From contig PEAG01000006.1 of the NCBI GenBank assembly GCA_002753505.1, forward strand, positions 18,331-82,330: a stretch of DNA of 64,000 bases, written 5' to 3'. The notes under the pieces were generated by a model that saw only the letters and a list, made by a program, of their open reading frames with translations, searched no databases and was not told where the DNA came from. Source of the DNA: Magnetococcales bacterium HCHbin5. GTDB taxonomy: Bacteria > Pseudomonadota > Magnetococcia > Magnetococcales > Magnetaquicoccaceae. The position numbers and the translations under genes were made by a program. Of the stretch, positions 33,732-43,500 are shown piece after piece (the stretch's first letter is position 1; each line of letters opens with the position of its first letter).

Positions 33732-35057
33732 TCACCATTTATTGTTTTTTTGTGTTTTCAGCCGCTGCCAAAAGGCCAGACGTTTGGCGATCTCCCGCTC
33801 AAAACCGCGTGGGATCGGTTGATAAAACTGTTGGCCGCGCAAGGCTTCAGGCAGGTACTCTTCGGCCACATAGCCATGTTCGTAGTCGTGGGGATAGCGA
33901 TAGTTGGCACCGTATCCCAGCTCCTGCATCAGACGGGTGGGGGCGTTGCGGATATGCAGGGGTGGCAGCAGGTGGCCGGTGGTTTTGGCGGCGGCGCAGG
34001 CGGCCTGGTAGGCGGTATAGAGGCTGTTGCTTTTTGGGGCGGTGGCCAGATAGACCACCGCCTGGGCCAAGACCAGATCCCCTTCGGGTGACCCCAGAAA
34101 ATGGTAAGCCTCCTTGGCGTTCAGGGTGATGCTCAACGCCTGAGGGTCTGCGTTGCCAATGTCCTCGGCAGCAAACCGGATCAACCGGCGGGCGATATAC
34201 AGCCCGTCTTCTCCGCCAGCCAGCATGCGGGCCAACCAGTAGAGGGAGGCATCGACATCGGAGCCCCGCAAGGATTTGTGCAGGGATGAGATCAGATTGA
34301 AGTGGGCATCGGCCGATTTGTCGTACAGGGCGGCCCGGCGGTGCAAACAGGCGGCCAGATCGGCCAGTGTCAGGGGTCGTGGGTTGCTTTCGACTTTGCT
34401 GACCGTGACCAGGGTTTCCAGCAGATTGAGGGCATATCGGCCATCGCCTTCGGCTTCATGGGCGATCCGTTGCAGCAGGGGCTCGTCCAGCTGCAGTCCC
34501 AGTTTGCCAAACCCCCGTTCAACATCTGCGATGGCTCGCCGCAGCAAGAGGAGCAGATCGGCCTCAGGCAGTGGATTGAGCACCACGACCCGACAGCGGG
34601 AGAGCAGCGCACCATTGAGTTCAAAGGAGGGATTTTCGGTGGTGGCTCCGAGCAGGATGATGGTGCCGTCTTCCACGTAGGGGAGAAAGGCATCCTGCTG
34701 GGCCTTATTGAAGCGGTGAATTTCGTCCATGAATAGAATGATGCCGCCGGCCTCGGCCACGACGGGTGATTTGGCCCGCTCCACCACCGCCCGCACCTCT
34801 TTGACCCCGGAAAAGACGGCCGAAAGGGCTTCAAAAGGCAAAGAACTCTGTTTGGCGATCAGGCGTGCTATGGTTGTTTTGCCTGAGCCAGGTGGTCCCC
34901 ACAGGATGATGGATGGCAACCGGTTTGCGGACAGAACCTGGGTGAGAAAGCCTCCCGTCCCCATCAACGGCTCCTGGCCCAGCAACTCTTCCAGCGATGT
35001 GGGACGCATACGATCGGCCAGGGGGGCATTTCCTGACTTGGCGGCGGATGGTGGCAT
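33732..35057 (-). CDS. rarA: Replication-associated recombination protein RarA (MgsA)
   Basis: RarA is an AAA+ ATPase acting at stalled replication forks. The 441-residue protein shows MRPTSLEELLGQEPL, the Walker A GPPGSGKTTIARL, Walker B IILFMDEIHRFNKAQQDA, sensor GATTENPSFELN, ALLSRCRVVVL, and the C-terminal LISSLHKSLRGSDVDASLYW and FAAEDIGNADPQAL blocks typical of the family. The start at 35057 is preceded by GAGGAGAAT; the frame upstream to 35129 lacks similarity. It is divergent from the dehydrogenase gene. Confidence 0.96.
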   Translation of the reverse strand: MPPSAAKSGNAPLADRMRPTSLEELLGQEPLMGTGGFLTQVLSANRLPSIILWGPPGSGKTTIARLIAKQSSLPFEALSAVFSGVKEVRAVVERAKSPVVAEAGGIILFMDEIHRFNKAQQDAFLPYVEDGTIILLGATTENPSFELNGALLSRCRVVVLNPLPEADLLLLLRRAIADVERGFGKLGLQLDEPLLQRIAHEAEGDGRYALNLLETLVTVSKVESNPRPLTLADLAACLHRRAALYDKSADAHFNLISSLHKSLRGSDVDASLYWLARMLAGGEDGLYIARRLIRFAAEDIGNADPQALSITLNAKEAYHFLGSPEGDLVLAQAVVYLATAPKSNSLYTAYQAACAAAKTTGHLLPPLHIRNAPTRLMQELGYGANYRYPHDYEHGYVAEEYLPEALRGQQFYQPIPRGFEREIAKRLAFWQRLKTQKNNKW

Positions 35058-35245
35058 GCGATTCTCCTCGATGATACCCGTGTTTTTTTGGTTTTTTATA
35101 AACAATTGCAGGAGGATGGGGTCCGTCATGCTCTCCGGTCACCCTTGCACACCTTTCCAAACCGGATACGTTCCGCTATCATCACCGCCCTTGATGGTGT
35201 TTATCAAGCAGATTCGTGTCAGCCATCTCAAGGTTTTTTGTTCCC

Positions 35246-36076
35246 ATGCAGACCATTCTGATTACGGGTTGTTCCAGCGGGATTGGCCAATGCGTGGCCC
35301 ATGGACTCAAACAGCGCGGCTATCGTGTGTTTGCCACGGCCCGCCAGCTCAAGGATGTGGAACGTTTACAACAGGACGGTTTTGAGACCTGCCAACTGGA
35401 CCTGGACGACTCCGACTCGATTCGTAACGCGGTGGAGTGGGTGCTGGAACGGACGGGCGGCACCCTGTATGCCCTGTTCAATAACGGGGCCTACGGCCAA
35501 CCCGGTGCAGTCGAGGATATTTCCCGTGCGGCATTGCGGGCCCAGTTTGAAACCAACCTGTTTGGCACCCATGAACTGACCAGCCTGCTGCTGCCGGTCA
35601 TGCGCCGTCAAGGTTATGGGCGCGTGATCCAGAACAGCTCGGTTCTGGGATTTGTGGCCCTGCCATACCGAGGGGCCTACGTGGCCAGCAAGTTTGCCCT
35701 GGAAGGGCTCACCGACACACTGCGGCTGGAGTGGCGCAACAGCGGGATCCATTTTTCCCTGATTGAACCCGGTCCCATCCAAACCGCCTTCCGCCAAAAT
35801 GCCACCCGGGCATTTCATCGCCACCTGGACAGTCAGACCAGTGTACACCGGGAAGCCTATCTGGCCATGGAAGAGGCGTTTCTCCATCAGGCCCAACGGG
35901 GTGGGGCACGCTTTTCCCTGCCTCCCGCAGCGATTTTGCCAAAAGTGATCCACGCCTTGGAAAGCCGCCGCCCCAGGGTCCGTTATGGGGTCACTCTTCC
36001 CACACATTTGTTTGCCATCCTGCGTCGGTTGCTGCCGAGGGTTGTCATGGATGCCATCCTGGCGCGGGTTCTGTAA
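35246..36076 (+). CDS. Short-chain dehydrogenase/reductase
   Basis: This NAD(P)-dependent oxidoreductase of 276 residues has the cofactor loop ILITGCSSGIGQCVA, the FNNGAYGQPGAVED stretch equivalent to NNAG, a catalytic Ser (NSSVLGF) and the YVASK (Tyr-x-x-x-Lys) pair, followed by IEPGPIQTAF. It resembles SDRs annotated as retinol- or steroid-type oxidoreductases with a C-terminal extension, but the substrate is unknown. The ATG at 35246 leads directly into the first strand; a GTG at 35216 would add ten residues. Confidence 0.9.
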   Translation: MQTILITGCSSGIGQCVAHGLKQRGYRVFATARQLKDVERLQQDGFETCQLDLDDSDSIRNAVEWVLERTGGTLYALFNNGAYGQPGAVEDISRAALRAQFETNLFGTHELTSLLLPVMRRQGYGRVIQNSSVLGFVALPYRGAYVASKFALEGLTDTLRLEWRNSGIHFSLIEPGPIQTAFRQNATRAFHRHLDSQTSVHREAYLAMEEAFLHQAQRGGARFSLPPAAILPKVIHALESRRPRVRYGVTLPTHLFAILRRLLPRVVMDAILARVL

Positions 36077-36159
36077 TGACCCAAGCCTCCTGATTTGACA
36101 GGTCAACGATGACGGGGCGCAGGGAACGATCATGCGACACCAATTTTTTTCCAGGGGAT

Positions 36160-39100
36160 ATGCTTAAGTTCATGGAAAACAGTCAAATCGGAGTCTGTCG
36201 TCCCCCTGTCTTTTATGGCTTGGCCGGACAAATATGGGTGATCAGTTTTGCCCTGGTGGCACTGCTTATCACGGTAACGGGATTGTTTTATTTTTATCAG
36301 GAAATTGAGAGTGTCAAACAAAACAAGTACAATGAGCTGGCCAGTATAGCCGAATTGAAAGTCGGGCAGATCGTGCAGTGGCAGCATGAGCGTCTGGCAG
36401 ATGCGGAAGGGTTCCAGAACAGTCTCCTCCTCTCCAGAGCCGTTGAAAAACGGATCAGCAACCCGACGGAGCCGGAACTCCAGTCTGCGTTACGGCAACA
36501 TTTTGCTGTCGAACAACAATTGCATTTATATTCAGATATTCAGTTGTTGGATGCAACAGGCAGACTGGTTCTCGCTGCATCAGACACACCAGACCCGGTT
36601 GGAGCCACCACTCAGAGTGCCATTGAGCGGGCCTTTTCCGGTCGGAAGCCTGTCCTCTCTGAATTTTATCTTCCCTCCGATGGCAAGGTACAGTTGGACG
36701 CCGTTGCGCCCATATGGGATGCCAATGGTCATCCGCTGGCCGCGATCATCCTCTCCTCGCACGCAGACAAATTTCTCTATCCGCTGATCAAATCCTGGCC
36801 ACTACCGAGTCGGAGCGCGGAGACGCTGTTGGTGATGCGACAGGACGAGGAGGTCGTGTTTCTGAACGAACTGCGACACCAGTCCGGAACAGCTCTCTCT
36901 TTGCGCTTTCCATTGACTCAAACCAGCCTGCCAACCGTTCAGGTCGTGTTGGGCAAACGAGGCCTGTTTATCGGGATGGACCATACGGGGAAAATCGTCC
37001 TGTCCGACCTGCGTACCGTGCCGGATTCCGCCTGGCTCATGGTGGCCAAAATAGACATGGATGAGATTTTGACCGAAGCCTATCAGGAGGCGATCCCCAT
37101 TATTTTCATGGTCATCTTGACCATTCTGTTTGCCGCCGCCGTGATGGGATTTGCCTATCGTCAGCGGCAGCAGTCCCTGCTTTACCATGCGTTGTACCAG
37201 TCAGAACAGCAGAAAAGGGTGGTCGAAGAGGAGGCGGTGCGGATCAATACCGCCTTGCAAGACCGGGAGGAGCGGCTGCGTTTGACGCAGGAGTATGCGC
37301 TGGACGCCATCATCACAATTGATGCCAACGGCCTGGTGCAAGAGATCAACCCGGCGGCAGAAAGCCTGTTTGGCTACTCAAGGCATCTGTTGCTGGGTCA
37401 AGATATTGCCGACTATATCATTCCACCGGAATTTCGTGTGGCACATAAAAATGCACTGTTGCAGCATACGGAAAGCCGTGGTGTCTTTGCCGGCGTCAAG
37501 CGCAAAGTGGAACTGCGTGGCTTGTGTGCGGATGGTCATATTGTCAACCTGGAGGCGGGTCTGATCAGTATATCCATAGCCGGCACACTGTACTATACGG
37601 CTTTCCTGCACGATGTGACTGATCGTGTACAGCTGTTGAAGGCGTTGGAAGAGTCTCTCAGTGTGGCAGAGTCTGCCAGCAAGGCGAAGAGTGAATTTCT
37701 GGCCAATATGAGCCACGAAATTCGTACTCCCATGAATACAATCATCGGCATGGTTGATTTGATCCTGAGCGTGCCTCTCTCCCCGCAAGAGCAGAAAAAC
37801 AATCTGGAAATTGTCCTGCAATCCTCCCTGTCGCTGTTGGGCCTGATCAACAATATCCTGGATTTTTCCAAGATGGATGCCGACATGATCACCCTGGAGC
37901 GAGTTCCGTTTGATGTGCATGGTTTGCTTGAAAGTGTCTGCAATGCGCTGGCCATCAACAGTTGTCAGAAAGGGCTGGAGCTGTTTTGCGACCTGGATTC
38001 GCAGCTTCCAGCGATGGTGGTCGGGGATCCGTTGCGGCTCAGACAGGTGCTGGTCAATCTGGTCAGTAATGCCATCAAGTTTACGGAAGAGGGCGAGGTG
38101 TTGATCCGGGTCGAACAGTCATCAATCGACGCCAACGGTTGCCCTCGTGAGCTGTTCAAGGAGTCTGTCCGGCTGCGTTTCAGCGTTTCTGACACGGGTG
38201 TCGGCATTCCTGCAGCAAAGATACCCCTTGTTTTTGATCGGTTCACGCAGGCAGACGGCTCCACGACCCGTAAATATGGCGGGACAGGGCTGGGCCTCAC
38301 CATCAGCAAACATCTGGTTGCCCTGATGGGCGGCGAACTTGGATTGGAAAGCGTGGAAGGGCAGGGCTCCTGCTTCCATTTTACGGCCTGCTTCGGGGTG
38401 ACTCCTGAAGTTGGGAGTGAACATGTTGACGACGGCGGGATGGAGATGGCTGTTGAACAGGAGGTGGAACCGTTGGCCGGGATGCGGATACTGCTGGCCG
38501 ACGCCCATGCCAGCGGACGCACGATTGTCAAAGGGTTGTTGTCGACCGCCGGCGCAGAAGCTGTTGAAGAGGCCGCAGATGCCGTCACCATGCTCACCAT
38601 GCTACAGGGGCGGGATGCCGCCCGGCAGCGTCAGCAGCCCTTTGATTTGTTGATCGTGGATAACAGTCTGTTGCGCAAAAACGTCTCTCTGCTTGACTGG
38701 CAAGGCGCGCCGGGGGAGGGGGCGGGCAACGTCATCCTGTTGTTGCCATCCCACATCAGCCTGGATATGTTTGCCGCTGTCACCTGGCTGCAAGGGGCCC
38801 GATCGGTGCGCAAACCTGTTTTTCGTTCCCGGTTGTTGCAAGCTGTTCGAGAGCTGTCGGGTCGGGAATTCCCTGACGAGGCGTGTGTGGTTGAACCGCC
38901 CCTGGCTTCCAGACAGGAGTCAGGCCTGGATATTCTGTTGGTAGAGGACAATATCAACAACCAAAAATTGGCGACAACCATTCTGCAACATGTGGGGCAT
39001 ACCGTGACCATCGCCGATAACGGTCTGGAGGCACTGGTCTGTATGCAAAAAAAAACCTACGATCTGGTTTTGATGGATTTGCAAATGCCGGTCATGGATG

Positions 39101-39660
39101 GCATGGAAACCACCCGGCGGATTCGCACAACCGATCCCGCTGTTGTGGTCAATCCACAGGTACCCATCATCGCGGTGACTGCCAAGGCAACGGGTGGTGA
39201 GGAAAAACAGTCTCTTGAGGCTGGCATGGATGGCTATTTGAGAAAGCCCTACCAGGCCAGGGATCTTTTGAACCTTATCGACACAGTCATGTTGAAGCGC
39301 GCAAAAACAGTGCACAAATCACCCGGCAGAAAAAAAGATACGGTATTGAAATCTGTTGGGTTGGATCCGGTGGCCTTTGCCGAGAGGAGCGGGTTTTTTG
39401 TGCAGAATTTTCCTGGTTATCTGGATGAATTGTCGTATGTTGTTGCGGAGGCGGATCCGGTTCAAACGGCCAAATGGGCGGAACGTCTGAGTGGTGCGGC
39501 GCGGGAGGTAGGTGCTTGGAGGGTATCCATCCAGAGTATGCGTTTGCGCAGCAGTGCAGAAAGCAAAAATTGGGAAGCGGCCCAACTGGCCTTGACACAA
39601 TTGGCCATCGATTGCCAGCAAGCCAGGCAGGCTATCCTGGAACGGGAGATGGGTGGATGA
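36160..39660 (+). CDS. Membrane hybrid histidine kinase with two receivers and degenerate HPt
   Basis: This 1166-residue kinase has a first membrane helix (about 20-42), a large periplasmic sensor of dCache-like layout (about 45-315), a second helix (about 318-340), and PAS (about 385-500). HisKA follows with His519 (NMSHEIRTPMNTIIGM) and an ATPase domain (NAIKFTEEGEV, SDTGVGIPAAKIPLVF, GTGLGLTISKHLV). The first receiver (about 775-905) lacks a clear Asp pocket; the second is canonical with Asp973 (LVLMDLQMPVMDGM). The last 100 residues look like HPt, but the His position is Glu (WAERLSGAAREVGAW). Starts at 36109 or 36172 are also possible. It overlaps the next regulator gene by ATGA. Confidence 0.88.
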   Translation: MLKFMENSQIGVCRPPVFYGLAGQIWVISFALVALLITVTGLFYFYQEIESVKQNKYNELASIAELKVGQIVQWQHERLADAEGFQNSLLLSRAVEKRISNPTEPELQSALRQHFAVEQQLHLYSDIQLLDATGRLVLAASDTPDPVGATTQSAIERAFSGRKPVLSEFYLPSDGKVQLDAVAPIWDANGHPLAAIILSSHADKFLYPLIKSWPLPSRSAETLLVMRQDEEVVFLNELRHQSGTALSLRFPLTQTSLPTVQVVLGKRGLFIGMDHTGKIVLSDLRTVPDSAWLMVAKIDMDEILTEAYQEAIPIIFMVILTILFAAAVMGFAYRQRQQSLLYHALYQSEQQKRVVEEEAVRINTALQDREERLRLTQEYALDAIITIDANGLVQEINPAAESLFGYSRHLLLGQDIADYIIPPEFRVAHKNALLQHTESRGVFAGVKRKVELRGLCADGHIVNLEAGLISISIAGTLYYTAFLHDVTDRVQLLKALEESLSVAESASKAKSEFLANMSHEIRTPMNTIIGMVDLILSVPLSPQEQKNNLEIVLQSSLSLLGLINNILDFSKMDADMITLERVPFDVHGLLESVCNALAINSCQKGLELFCDLDSQLPAMVVGDPLRLRQVLVNLVSNAIKFTEEGEVLIRVEQSSIDANGCPRELFKESVRLRFSVSDTGVGIPAAKIPLVFDRFTQADGSTTRKYGGTGLGLTISKHLVALMGGELGLESVEGQGSCFHFTACFGVTPEVGSEHVDDGGMEMAVEQEVEPLAGMRILLADAHASGRTIVKGLLSTAGAEAVEEAADAVTMLTMLQGRDAARQRQQPFDLLIVDNSLLRKNVSLLDWQGAPGEGAGNVILLLPSHISLDMFAAVTWLQGARSVRKPVFRSRLLQAVRELSGREFPDEACVVEPPLASRQESGLDILLVEDNINNQKLATTILQHVGHTVTIADNGLEALVCMQKKTYDLVLMDLQMPVMDGMETTRRIRTTDPAVVVNPQVPIIAVTAKATGGEEKQSLEAGMDGYLRKPYQARDLLNLIDTVMLKRAKTVHKSPGRKKDTVLKSVGLDPVAFAERSGFFVQNFPGYLDELSYVVAEADPVQTAKWAERLSGAAREVGAWRVSIQSMRLRSSAESKNWEAAQLALTQLAIDCQQARQAILEREMGG

Positions 39661-40058
39661 AAATATTGATTGTAGACGACGTGTTGGAAAACAGGGTCTA
39701 TATGTACAGTCTCCTGTCCCCTCTGGGTCTGTGTGACATGGCAACCAACGGCGTGGAGGCAGTGGAGTGGGTTGAGGCGGCCCTGGAGAGTGAAGAGCCT
39801 TACGAGCTTATATTGTTGGATGTGATGATGCCAAAAATGGATGGTCAGACTGCACTGCAGGCCATACGCGCGAAGGAACAGGAGCATGGCAGGGTCGGCG
39901 TCAAGGAGTCCGTGATCCTGATGGTGACTGCGGACAACTCCCCGGAAACCGTGACAAGAGCCTTTTTCGCCGGGTATTGTACAGATTTTCTGGCCAAACC
40001 GATTACCCGTCAGGTTCTCATGAACAAGTTAAGGGAATATCATTTGATAACAGATTAG
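39657..40058 (+). CDS. Single-domain response regulator
   Basis: This 133-residue receiver begins MKILIVDDVLENRVYMYSLL, has Asp in LILLDVMMPKMDGQTAL, a Thr in VILMVTADN and Lys in DFLAKPITRQVL, so it looks active. There is no output domain. It overlaps the hybrid kinase gene, its probable partner, whose own HPt-like end lacks the His. It may influence the chemosensory genes that follow, but a gap of about 265 bases separates them; that stretch has G- and C-rich runs and no gene. Confidence 0.85.
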   Translation: MKILIVDDVLENRVYMYSLLSPLGLCDMATNGVEAVEWVEAALESEEPYELILLDVMMPKMDGQTALQAIRAKEQEHGRVGVKESVILMVTADNSPETVTRAFFAGYCTDFLAKPITRQVLMNKLREYHLITD

Positions 40059-40323
40059 TACCACCGTGGTCCGACTGCCCTGATTTGACCGGTTGGCTGT
40101 CATGGAGCGCAGGAGAGATTTTTGCCCCTGCCGGGGGGGCAGGGCGGGGGGCATCCTCTGCTTTTGCTGGTGGGTGATGGTGTCAGTTTCTCTTGCTGAT
40201 ACAAGGAATCTACTGTATCCTGCCCGGGTTTGGGTGTGTGCCCTGTGCGGTTGAGCCTGCCTGTGAGGCTGGGGTGGGTTGACTGAAAGGCGGGTGACGC
40301 GAACTGATCAAGGATTTTGTGCC

Positions 40324-41172
40324 ATGGCCCATGAACCAACCCGCAGCAAAAAGGCGTGTCCCGCTTGGTCACTGACCCTGGTCAACGTGGCACTGTTGCT
40401 GCTCGTCATTTTTATCGCGCTGCTCTCTGCATCCCAGAGCGATCCGGCCCGGGCCGGGCAATTGATGGCCTCGTTGCACAGAGCTTTTGGTGTGGATGGA
40501 CTCTTTGCCTTTTACAGTCCGGCCTCCGCTTTGCTCGGACGCGGGGATCCCGCTGAGTTTCCGCAAAAATTGGCCCTGCTGCACCAGATCGGCCCGTTGG
40601 TCGACAGCAACCGGGCCGAGGTGGAGACGACAGACGAGGGGTTCATCATGAGGATCGAAATGGATGCCCTCTTCCAGCCCGACAGCTTGCAGTTGCGACC
40701 GGAAATCATGCCCCGCCTGCGGCGCATGGCGGTCCAGTTGGCCAGTTTTGAAAACCGGATTCGGGTGGTGGGTTATTCGGACCAACCGACCGTTCCAGCC
40801 CATGGGGCAGGTCAGCCCGGCAGCGGCCGTTCGCTGGCGTTGGCCTACTCCCTGTTGTCCGCCCGGGGTGGTAAATCCTCCCGCTTCCGCCCGGCCCGTT
40901 CGGGGGATCCGGAGCAACAGGAGACAGCTGCTGTCGACGGAGGTGGGCAGGGCAATCCCAATCCGGCTTTGGCCTACGCTTCGGTGATGGTTACCTATTT
41001 TGCTGCCGCAGGAGGGGTGGAAACAAAACGCCTGGAGGGCATAGGTCATCTCCTTACCGCGCCGCCTGCCAAGGTCGGAGTGGAGAAGGCCACCAGTATG
41101 GCCTACAGAAGACGTATTGAAATTGTGCTAACGCGGGAACGGTTGCCAGCCAAGCCATCGCCGCCAAAATAA
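40324..41172 (+). CDS. MotB/OmpA-like peptidoglycan-associated membrane protein
   Basis: This 282-residue protein has one N-terminal membrane helix (about 14-37, WSLTLVNVALLLLVIFIALL) and a periplasmic OmpA-C-like domain: FQPDSLQLRPEIMPRLRRMA, IRVVGYSDQPTVP, SLALAYSLL, and RRRIEIVLTRE. The layout is that of MotB/ExbD-like stator or PomB proteins, but the conserved membrane Asp appears as Asn21, and no motA is adjacent. It therefore probably anchors something to the cell wall and is unlikely to conduct protons. It lies 27 bases before an MCP gene, so it may help localise the chemosensory array. Confidence 0.7.
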   Translation: MAHEPTRSKKACPAWSLTLVNVALLLLVIFIALLSASQSDPARAGQLMASLHRAFGVDGLFAFYSPASALLGRGDPAEFPQKLALLHQIGPLVDSNRAEVETTDEGFIMRIEMDALFQPDSLQLRPEIMPRLRRMAVQLASFENRIRVVGYSDQPTVPAHGAGQPGSGRSLALAYSLLSARGGKSSRFRPARSGDPEQQETAAVDGGGQGNPNPALAYASVMVTYFAAAGGVETKRLEGIGHLLTAPPAKVGVEKATSMAYRRRIEIVLTRERLPAKPSPPK

Positions 41173-41199
41173 TCTGCCAACATTAGAGAAGGAATCGAC

Positions 41200-43434
41200 A
41201 TGTTTGCCACAATGAGATTCAAGACCCAGCTATATTTTCTGGCCGGTCTGCTGCTGGTCATCATGGCTATCAGCAGTCTGGCTGGTATAGTCCGGGGCGG
41301 CGGCGATGAGGGGAGTGCTGCCAAAGGGCTTGCAGAGGTTGTGGTTCCATTGTCCGAGGTGATGGCCAACCTGCAATCCAGCCAATCGGAGCGGGCCATC
41401 CAACTGGAACGGACCTATCGCTATGCCAGCCTGGGCAAGGGGGGGGCTGTCAAAACCAAGGAACCACCGGTCCGGGCTGAGGAGGAGGGCGGACGTACTT
41501 CGGGCATGAAGGTGGACCGGGGGCTGCTCGGCCGGGGGGATGAGCCGGCCAAAAAGGCTGCCGGCAGTGGTTTTGACGGTCGTCGGGATGGTTCAGACAG
41601 CCCGGATCAGGTTGGTGCCGATGGGCTGGCAAGGAGCGAGGGGGAGTATAAACGGGCCAGCCAGCAGATCGATGAGGGGCTCAGAAAGGGGCAGGAGCTG
41701 ATCCGGGATGCCTCGGGTCGTGGCGGGCGGGCCGTGGAGTGGCAGGGGATCGCCGATCGTTGGAAGGCGATGGAGCGGGCCTTGGGGGATTTTACCAAAT
41801 TGGGTCCCCACCTTTTTGATCTGTTGCGTGCGGGTCGCCCGGCGGATGCCTCTGAACTGCTGGACAAACTGTTGTCGCGGCATGCGGAGTTGGAGCGGAC
41901 CATGGGGCAGATCCAGGGCGAGCTGCGGCAACTGACCCAGGATACGTTGGGTGGTGCAGCCCGCCCTGCGCCCTCTGCCGGGCTCTGGTCCTGGATCCTG
42001 GCCGGCGGCAGCCTGCTGCTGGGGATTATCGTTGCATGGGTGATGATCCGGGCCATCCTGAACAACCAGAAGGGCGGCGGCGAGTCCACCGAGTTGCTCG
42101 TCCTGGCTGAGGAGATTGCCCGTGGCAATCTGACGGTGGACCGGACTCTTGGCAGCCATCCCAAGGGGCCGGCGGACAAGGCGATCCACAAAATAGTCAC
42201 CACCTACAATGAGCTGTTCAGGGAGTTGAGCCAGGATACGTCCAAGTTGCAGCAGGTCTGTCGGGATCTGGGATCGATGGTGCAGGAGATGACCGGCGGA
42301 ACCGATCAGCTCACCGCCCAGACCAGCCGTTCGGCGGGTACCGTGTCCGTCATGAGTGCCACCGTGGAGACCCTGCTGGGAGCCACGGAGCGGATGAGCA
42401 CCAATATGCGGACCCTTTCGGCCTCGGCCGAGCAGATCAGTACCAACATGAATACCATCTCCTCGGCGGCCGAGCAGGCCAATGTCAATCTCAGCTCTGT
42501 CGCCCAGTCCGGCGAGCGGGCCAGTCGCAATATGGAGCAGGTCCGGGATGCATCCCAGCGTACGGGCAGCAGCATGGAGATGGTGGCGGGTTCGGTGGAA
42601 GAGTTGACCACCTCCATCAACGAGGTGCGCTCCCGTTGTGAAAGTGCCTCCCAGGAGGCTGATGAGGCAAAACGCAACGCCCAGGATACCTTCGGCGTGA
42701 TGCAAAAGCTGGGGGTTTCGGCCCAGGAGATTGGCAAGGTGGTGGAGGTGATCAGCAACATTGCCGAGCAGACCAATATCCTGGCACTGAATGCCTCCAT
42801 CGAAGCCGCCGGCGCGGGTGAGGCTGGCAAGGGCTTTGCCGTGGTGGCCAACGAGGTCAAGGAGTTGGCCCGACAGACCAGCGAGGCCACCCGGATGATC
42901 TCTGAAAAGATCAGCCAGATCCAGGAGACCACAGAGGTGGCGGGCAGTGCCACCCAGCAGATGGGAGAGATCATCAAGCGGTTGAGCGGTGCCAACGGAG
43001 AGATATTGCAGGCGGTTGACGAGCAGAGCCGCACCGTCTCCTCCATCTCCCACTCCATGACGGAGGTCTCTGCTGAGACCGCCGCCGTCACCAAGCGGGT
43101 GGTGGATGCCTCGGCCGGTATCGGTGAGGTCTCCCGCAATGTACAGGAGATCTCGGCCGGTATCGATGAGGTGACCCGCAATGTGGTGGAGGCCTCCTCG
43201 GGTGTGGATGGCATGAACCAATCCATTGCCGATGTCTCTTCGATCAGTGCCGAAATTGCTGGCCATATGGCAGAGACCTCCCAGATGTCGTCAACGGTGG
43301 CCAAGGGCATTATCGATGTCAAAACCGCCTCCGAAAAGATGGATAAGAGCTATAAAAAATTGGCGGGGCAGCTCAAAACGATTGCGGCCACTGCTGCCAG
43401 CCTGGACAAGCGGTTGAGCCAACTGAAACTCTGA
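41200..43434 (+). CDS. Methyl-accepting chemotaxis protein
   Basis: This 744-residue transmembrane chemoreceptor has a first helix (about 9-28), a periplasmic part (about 30-255) that is rich in Gly, Arg and Asp with low-complexity character (about 75-155), a second helix (about 262-285, [20 protein letters not shown]), a HAMP-like region, and the long cytoplasmic coiled coil. The hairpin tip is intact: [39 protein letters not shown]. Its tip matches normal CheA/CheW contact sites. It starts the first chemosensory cluster and is followed by CheA. Confidence 0.94.
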   Translation: MFATMRFKTQLYFLAGLLLVIMAISSLAGIVRGGGDEGSAAKGLAEVVVPLSEVMANLQSSQSERAIQLERTYRYASLGKGGAVKTKEPPVRAEEEGGRTSGMKVDRGLLGRGDEPAKKAAGSGFDGRRDGSDSPDQVGADGLARSEGEYKRASQQIDEGLRKGQELIRDASGRGGRAVEWQGIADRWKAMERALGDFTKLGPHLFDLLRAGRPADASELLDKLLSRHAELERTMGQIQGELRQLTQDTLGGAARPAPSAGLWSWILAGGSLLLGIIVAWVMIRAILNNQKGGGESTELLVLAEEIARGNLTVDRTLGSHPKGPADKAIHKIVTTYNELFRELSQDTSKLQQVCRDLGSMVQEMTGGTDQLTAQTSRSAGTVSVMSATVETLLGATERMSTNMRTLSASAEQISTNMNTISSAAEQANVNLSSVAQSGERASRNMEQVRDASQRTGSSMEMVAGSVEELTTSINEVRSRCESASQEADEAKRNAQDTFGVMQKLGVSAQEIGKVVEVISNIAEQTNILALNASIEAAGAGEAGKGFAVVANEVKELARQTSEATRMISEKISQIQETTEVAGSATQQMGEIIKRLSGANGEILQAVDEQSRTVSSISHSMTEVSAETAAVTKRVVDASAGIGEVSRNVQEISAGIDEVTRNVVEASSGVDGMNQSIADVSSISAEIAGHMAETSQMSSTVAKGIIDVKTASEKMDKSYKKLAGQLKTIAATAASLDKRLSQLKL

Positions 43435-43500
43435 ACGACGGGCGCACGCTGCGGCAGGCGCATCCCAGGGGATTACCGGTGTTGCTGATGGAGCAAGAGA

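Noticed and set aside
35090..35150. Fourth copy of the structured repeat
   Set aside because: It shares only a short start (AAACAATTGCAGG) with the elements at 13.5-14.1 kb; the main hairpin is not kept, so it may be a decayed copy or chance.
41593..43266. Long minus-strand open frame of about 557 codons opposite the MCP gene
   Set aside because: It is His/Gly/Leu-rich and arises from the codon pattern of the coiled-coil MCP gene on the plus strand. The MCP motifs are unmistakable.
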